A stretch of DNA of 17,134 nucleotides, from positions 5,339 through 22,472 of the forward strand of contig DBPP01000025.1 in the NCBI GenBank assembly GCA_002305575.1. The letters run 5' to 3'. The notes beneath the pieces are model-generated. The model worked only from the letters and a program-made list of their open reading frames with translations, had not been told where the DNA came from and made no database searches. Position numbers and translations under genes: made by a program. This document shows, in pieces, positions 13,720 to 17,134 of the stretch (position 1 is its first letter; each line of letters opens with the position of its first letter). The stretch comes from Ruminococcaceae bacterium UBA1417. GTDB taxonomy: Bacteria > Bacillota > Clostridia > Oscillospirales > Acutalibacteraceae.

Positions 13720-16131
13720 TCAGCCCTTGACCACGATATTGACCAGCTTGCCGGGGACAAAAATCTCCTTGACCACGGTCTTTCCGGCGATTTCCGCCGC
13801 GATTCTCGCTTCAGCTCTGGCCGCCGCAAGCGCGTCATCCTTCTGGATATCCGCCGGCACCTGCAGCTTGGCGCGAACCTTGCCGTTGACCTGCGCGACA
13901 ATCTCCACCGTGTCATCCTTACACTTGGCTTCGTCGTATTGCGGCCAGCTCTGTTCAGCGATCATGCCCGTACCGAGCTGCATCGCTTCCCAGACCTCCT
14001 CCGTCACATGCGGCGCAAACGGATTCATCAGGATCGAGAAAACCGCAAGCTCTCCCTTGGTGATGGAGCCCTTATCGGCAATGACGTTCATCAGCGCCAT
14101 CAGCGCCGCAATCGCCGTATTGAATTTGAGGTTTTCAATGTCGAGCGAAACCTTCTTGATCGTCTTGTGGAATACGCCCTCCATCTCGGGACGGATCGCA
14201 TCGCCGTCCGTCACAATGTTCTGGAGGTTCCAGAAACGCTCGATAAAGCGGCGGCAGCCCTTGATGCCTGCGCTGCTCCACGGTGCGGCCTTCTCAAAAT
14301 CGCCGATGAACATCTCATACATGCGCATCGTATCGGCGCCGTATTCGTTCACAATGTCGTCCGGATTGACGACGTTGCCGCGCGACTTGCTCATTTTCTC
14401 GCCGTTTTCGCCGAGAATCATGCCGTGGCTCGTGCGCTTCGCATACGGCTCCGACATCGGCACTTCGCCGATGTCATAGAGGAATTTGTGCCAGAACCGG
14501 CTGTAGAGCAGGTGGAGCGTCGTGTGTTCCATGCCGCCGTTGTACCAGTCGATCTGCTTCCAGTAATTGAGCGCTTCTTTTGAAGCAAACGCATCCTTGT
14601 TGTGCGGATCCATATAGCGCAGGAAATACCACGAGGAACCCGCCCACTGCGGCATCGTATCCGTCTCGCGCATCGCCTTGCCGCCGCAGCGCGGGCAGGT
14701 GGTCTGCACCCAGTCCGTCATCTTTGCAAGCGGAGATTCGCCGTTGTCTGTCGGCTCATACGAATCGACCTGCGGCAGGACGAGCGGCAACTCGCTTTCG
14801 TCGAGCGGCACATAACCGCACCGGTCGCAGTGCACGATCGGAATCGGCTCGCCCCAATAGCGCTGGCGGGAGAACACCCAGTCGCGCAGTTTGAAATTGA
14901 CCTTGCGGTGGCCGATGCCGGTCTCCTCAAGGTAATCCTTGATGCGGACCTTCGCTTCCTCTACGGTCAGACCGTTGAGGATGCCGGAGTTCACCATCAC
15001 ACCGGTTTCGCAGTCTGTGAACGCCGCCTTCTCGACGTCGCCGCCCTGAACGACCTCAATGATCGGCAAATTGAATTTCTTTGCAAACTCCCAGTCGCGC
15101 GTATCGTGCGCCGGCACCGCCATGATCGCACCGGTACCGTAGGAAACGAGCACGTAGTCGGAAATAAAGATCGGAATCTCCGTGCCCGTCAGCGGGTTAA
15201 TGGCCTTGACACCTTCGAGACGCACGCCGGTTTTGTCCTTGGCGACCTCGGTGCGCTCAAAATCGGATTTTTTAGCCGCTTCGGCCTGATAGGCGCGGAT
15301 CTCCTCCATATTGCTGAGCTTGTCCGCCCACTTTTCAATGTACGGATGCTCCGGGGAAACAACCATATACGTCGCGCCATACAACGTGTCGGGACGCGTG
15401 GTGTACACGGTGAGCACATCGCCCGCCGTCGTCTGGAAATCGACCTCGGCGCCCTCGGAGCGGCCGATCCAGTTCTTCTGCTGGGCCTTCACGCGGTCCG
15501 GATAATCGACGAGATCGAGATCGTCGATCAAACGCTGCGCGTACGCCGTGATTTTGAGCATCCATTGCGATTTGACCTTATGGATTACTTCGCTGCCGCA
15601 GCGCTCGCAAACGCCGTTGACAACCTCTTCGTTTGCCAAGACGCACTTGCAGGAGGTGCACCAGTTGACGGACATCTCCTTTTTGTAGGCAAGGCCTTTT
15701 TTGAAAAGCTGCAGGAAAATCCACTGCGTCCACTTGTAATACGCCGGATCGGTCGTGCTGATTTCGCGGCTCCAGTCAAACGAAATCCCCAGCGATTGAA
15801 TCTGCTTTTTAAAACGCGCAATATTCTTGGCCGTGACCTCTGCCGGATGGACATGGTTCTTGATCGCGTAATTCTCGGTCGGCAGGCCGAACGCGTCCCA
15901 GCCAATCGGGTAAAGGACATTGTAGCCCTGAAGGCGACGCTTGCGGGCTACAACGTCGAGCGCCGTATACGGGCGCGGGTGGCCGACATGCAGGCCCTGT
16001 CCGGACGGATAGGGGAACTCGATCAGCGCATAGTATTTCGGCTTATCGGACTTGTTTTGCGCGTGGAAAACACCGGCAGCCTCCCATTTCTTTTGCCATT
16101 TTGGCTCGATTTCACTCGGATTGTACTTCAT
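13720..16131 (-). CDS. leuS: Leucyl-tRNA synthetase
   Basis: Class I synthetase that charges tRNA-Leu, 803 residues. Visible: the start KYNPSEIEPKWQKKW, YPSGQGLHVGHPRPYTALD with the HVGH signature (48-51), the zinc-like CTSCKCVLANEEV and CERCGS cluster, the editing domain with TTRPDTLYGATY and YGTGAIMAVPAHDTRDWEF, the second zinc-type cluster CDRCGY and CPRCGG, WYRNGG-type WYNGGMEH, and the KMSKSRGN loop near residue 578. ATG at 16131 is preferred over ATG at 16143 because homologues start at this point and GGTGAT stands just before it. It lies about 40 nt after rsfS, with no T-box leader in the gap, unlike many Firmicutes leuS genes. Confidence 0.98.
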   Translation of the reverse strand: MKYNPSEIEPKWQKKWEAAGVFHAQNKSDKPKYYALIEFPYPSGQGLHVGHPRPYTALDVVARKRRLQGYNVLYPIGWDAFGLPTENYAIKNHVHPAEVTAKNIARFKKQIQSLGISFDWSREISTTDPAYYKWTQWIFLQLFKKGLAYKKEMSVNWCTSCKCVLANEEVVNGVCERCGSEVIHKVKSQWMLKITAYAQRLIDDLDLVDYPDRVKAQQKNWIGRSEGAEVDFQTTAGDVLTVYTTRPDTLYGATYMVVSPEHPYIEKWADKLSNMEEIRAYQAEAAKKSDFERTEVAKDKTGVRLEGVKAINPLTGTEIPIFISDYVLVSYGTGAIMAVPAHDTRDWEFAKKFNLPIIEVVQGGDVEKAAFTDCETGVMVNSGILNGLTVEEAKVRIKDYLEETGIGHRKVNFKLRDWVFSRQRYWGEPIPIVHCDRCGYVPLDESELPLVLPQVDSYEPTDNGESPLAKMTDWVQTTCPRCGGKAMRETDTMPQWAGSSWYFLRYMDPHNKDAFASKEALNYWKQIDWYNGGMEHTTLHLLYSRFWHKFLYDIGEVPMSEPYAKRTSHGMILGENGEKMSKSRGNVVNPDDIVNEYGADTMRMYEMFIGDFEKAAPWSSAGIKGCRRFIERFWNLQNIVTDGDAIRPEMEGVFHKTIKKVSLDIENLKFNTAIAALMALMNVIADKGSITKGELAVFSILMNPFAPHVTEEVWEAMQLGTGMIAEQSWPQYDEAKCKDDTVEIVAQVNGKVRAKLQVPADIQKDDALAAARAEARIAAEIAGKTVVKEIFVPGKLVNIVVKG

Positions 16132-16171
16132 TGTTATCACCATCTATTCAACGCATCCCTGCGCAGTTTTT

Positions 16172-16531
16172 TCAGTTGGGTTTACAATCGATATCGATCT
16201 TTTCGCCGTCTGCCCACAGGCGGTCCAGATCGTAAAACTCGCGCGCATCCGCTGTAAACAGGTGCACCACGACTTCCTCGTAGTCCAGAATAATCCAGGA
16301 ATTGGAGCGGTACCCCTCCACACGGGCCGGCTCCACGCCCTGCTCCTTCAGCTTTTCTTCCAGTTCGTCGGCCAGCGCGTGCACATGCGTGTTGCTGGTG
16401 CCGCTCGCGATGACGAAATAGTCGCCGAGCGAAGAGATATTCGTAATACGGATCACATTGATGTTTTCCGCTTTTTTTGCATCGAGAATCTCCGCCGCGG
16501 CTCTGGCCAGCATCAAAGAATCCACCGTCAT
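16172..16531 (-). CDS. rsfS: Ribosome silencing factor RsfS
   Basis: RsfS (Iojap/YbeB family) binds L14 on the 50S subunit and blocks subunit joining in starvation. The 119 residues contain the core VIRITNISSLGDYFVIASGTSNTHVHALADELEEKL and the conserved GYRSNSWIILDYEEVVVHLFTADAREFYDLDRLW. AAAGGAGAG precedes ATG by about 10 nt. The gap to yqeK is 21 nt, so the two form an operon, the usual nadD-yqeK-rsfS order of Firmicutes. Confidence 0.97.
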   Translation of the reverse strand: MTVDSLMLARAAAEILDAKKAENINVIRITNISSLGDYFVIASGTSNTHVHALADELEEKLKEQGVEPARVEGYRSNSWIILDYEEVVVHLFTADAREFYDLDRLWADGEKIDIDCKPN

Positions 16532-16552
16532 TTTGAAACTGCTCTCCTTTCC

Positions 16553-17134
16553 TTACTTTCCGTGCCGCAATGCCGAAACCGCGTCGTTGTACGCGTCGAT
16601 GGTTTCGGGCACCACCGGTTCCCGGTTTTTCAGCAGATCGCCCACCGTAAAAGCAATTCCTTCCATAATCGCCCGGTCGAGGCTTTTGTACGCCGTTCTG
16701 CGCATTTCCTCCACGCCCGGATAGTCGCGGTCCTTGGATATGAAATCCGCTACAAAGATCACCTTTTCGAGCAGCGTCATATTGTGCCGCCCGGTCGTGT
16801 GGTAGCGCACAGCGTCGATGATCTCCTCATCCGCAATGTTCAAAGCACTGCGGATATAGACTGTGCCGCCAATCGCGTGCCAGAACTTCTTCGCAGAAAG
16901 TTCAACGTCGCTCATAATTATACCAAAGTCCGAGATGATTTTCAACTGTTTATCCGCCGGCGTATCCTTCAAAATATCATGCAGGATTCCGGCAAGCTCC
17001 GCCTTTTCTGGATCAGCGCCGTATTTTTTCGCAAGCTTCACCGCCTCCTGCGCCACATTCAGCGAATGGGCAAAGCGCTTTTCCGAAAGCATCGGCTTGA
17101 TAATCTGGACATACGCCTGCCGCTCTTTCTTTTT
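16553..17134 (-). CDS. yqeK: YqeK, HD-domain diadenosine tetraphosphatase, 5' end beyond window
   Basis: YqeK hydrolyses bis(5'-nucleosyl) tetraphosphate (Ap4A) symmetrically to two ADP. The HD-domain metal ligands are visible in order: HSLNVA, GILHDILKD (HD pair), WHAIGG, VRYHTTGRHNMTLLEKVIFVADFISKDR with the final Asp. The frame stays open from the ATG at 17092 to the window edge and reads KKKERQAYVQIIKP before MLSEKRF, a sequence that looks like coding homologous to family N-termini. ATG 17092 has no ribosome site, so the true start is probably further right. The visible part is 193 residues. By usual order nadD would lie just beyond the edge. Confidence 0.94.
   Translation of the reverse strand, partial: KKKERQAYVQIIKPMLSEKRFAHSLNVAQEAVKLAKKYGADPEKAELAGILHDILKDTPADKQLKIISDFGIIMSDVELSAKKFWHAIGGTVYIRSALNIADEEIIDAVRYHTTGRHNMTLLEKVIFVADFISKDRDYPGVEEMRRTAYKSLDRAIMEGIAFTVGDLLKNREPVVPETIDAYNDAVSALRHGK

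Noticed and set aside
14602..16257. Long plus-strand open frame (551 codons) opposite leuS
   Set aside because: It is antisense to an unmistakable leuS and mirrors its codon bias; no ribosome site or recognisable domain. Similar antisense frames opposite ilvE (3729-5189), yitT/mrnC (6613-8217), obgE (8376-9455), yebC (12134-13036) and the 3' part of leuS (13255-14583) were rejected for the same reason.

Overview
The window is an ordinary chromosomal stretch of a moderately high-GC Gram-positive anaerobe, most likely class Clostridia, order Oscillospirales; the genus cannot be fixed by eye. The reasons are AGGAGG-type ribosome sites, an L27 with the Firmicutes N-terminal extension next to its protease Prp, a mini-RNase III, TmcAL, RsfS, YqeK, a clostridial pyrB-pyrI pair and an acetate kinase. 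Nearly everything is on the minus strand; only tmcAL and one 52-residue gene are on the plus strand.

Layout from left to right. 1-597: the N-terminal part of an exported SH3b-repeat protein (minus), with a clear sigma-A promoter. 850-2055: ackA (minus), with a terminator-like hairpin in its leader. 2202-3392: tmcAL (plus), divergent from ackA over a palindromic -10 region. 3387-3776: a Nudix hydrolase (minus) that overlaps tmcAL tail to tail and has an ATG-TAG start-stop pair at its expected start. 3867-4943: ilvE (minus) with its own promoter. 5087-6418: an RsmF-like rRNA methyltransferase (minus). 6503-6661: a small Asn/Gln-rich protein (plus), convergent with a YitT-family membrane protein (6685-7656, minus) across a shared bidirectional terminator. 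7741-9434: mrnC and obgE. 9569-10517: the rplU-prp-rpmA ribosomal operon, with a strong promoter and a probable L21 leader. 10639-12219: pyrB-pyrI plus a 69-residue membrane protein, all translationally overlapped. 12293-13647: yebC and a flavodoxin-like oxidoreductase. 13720-17134: leuS, rsfS and the truncated yqeK.

How the genes fit together: the right two thirds is a translation and ribosome-assembly block (L21, Prp, L27, Obg, Mini-III, RsfS, LeuRS), interleaved with pyrimidine synthesis (PyrBI). Transcription units on the minus strand are separated by recognisable intrinsic terminators (13683-13712, 12258-12288, 9483-9518, 6671-6705, 5043-5065, 3825-3852, 793-827). Several downstream genes (flavodoxin, pyrB, obgE, Nudix) have no visible promoter of their own after the terminator, so partial read-through is likely.

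I see no mobile element, CRISPR array, tRNA, rRNA or defence system. The observations most worth following are small: the start-stop pair ahead of the Nudix gene, the ackA leader hairpin, the unannotated 52-residue gene and the 69-residue membrane protein in the pyr operon.
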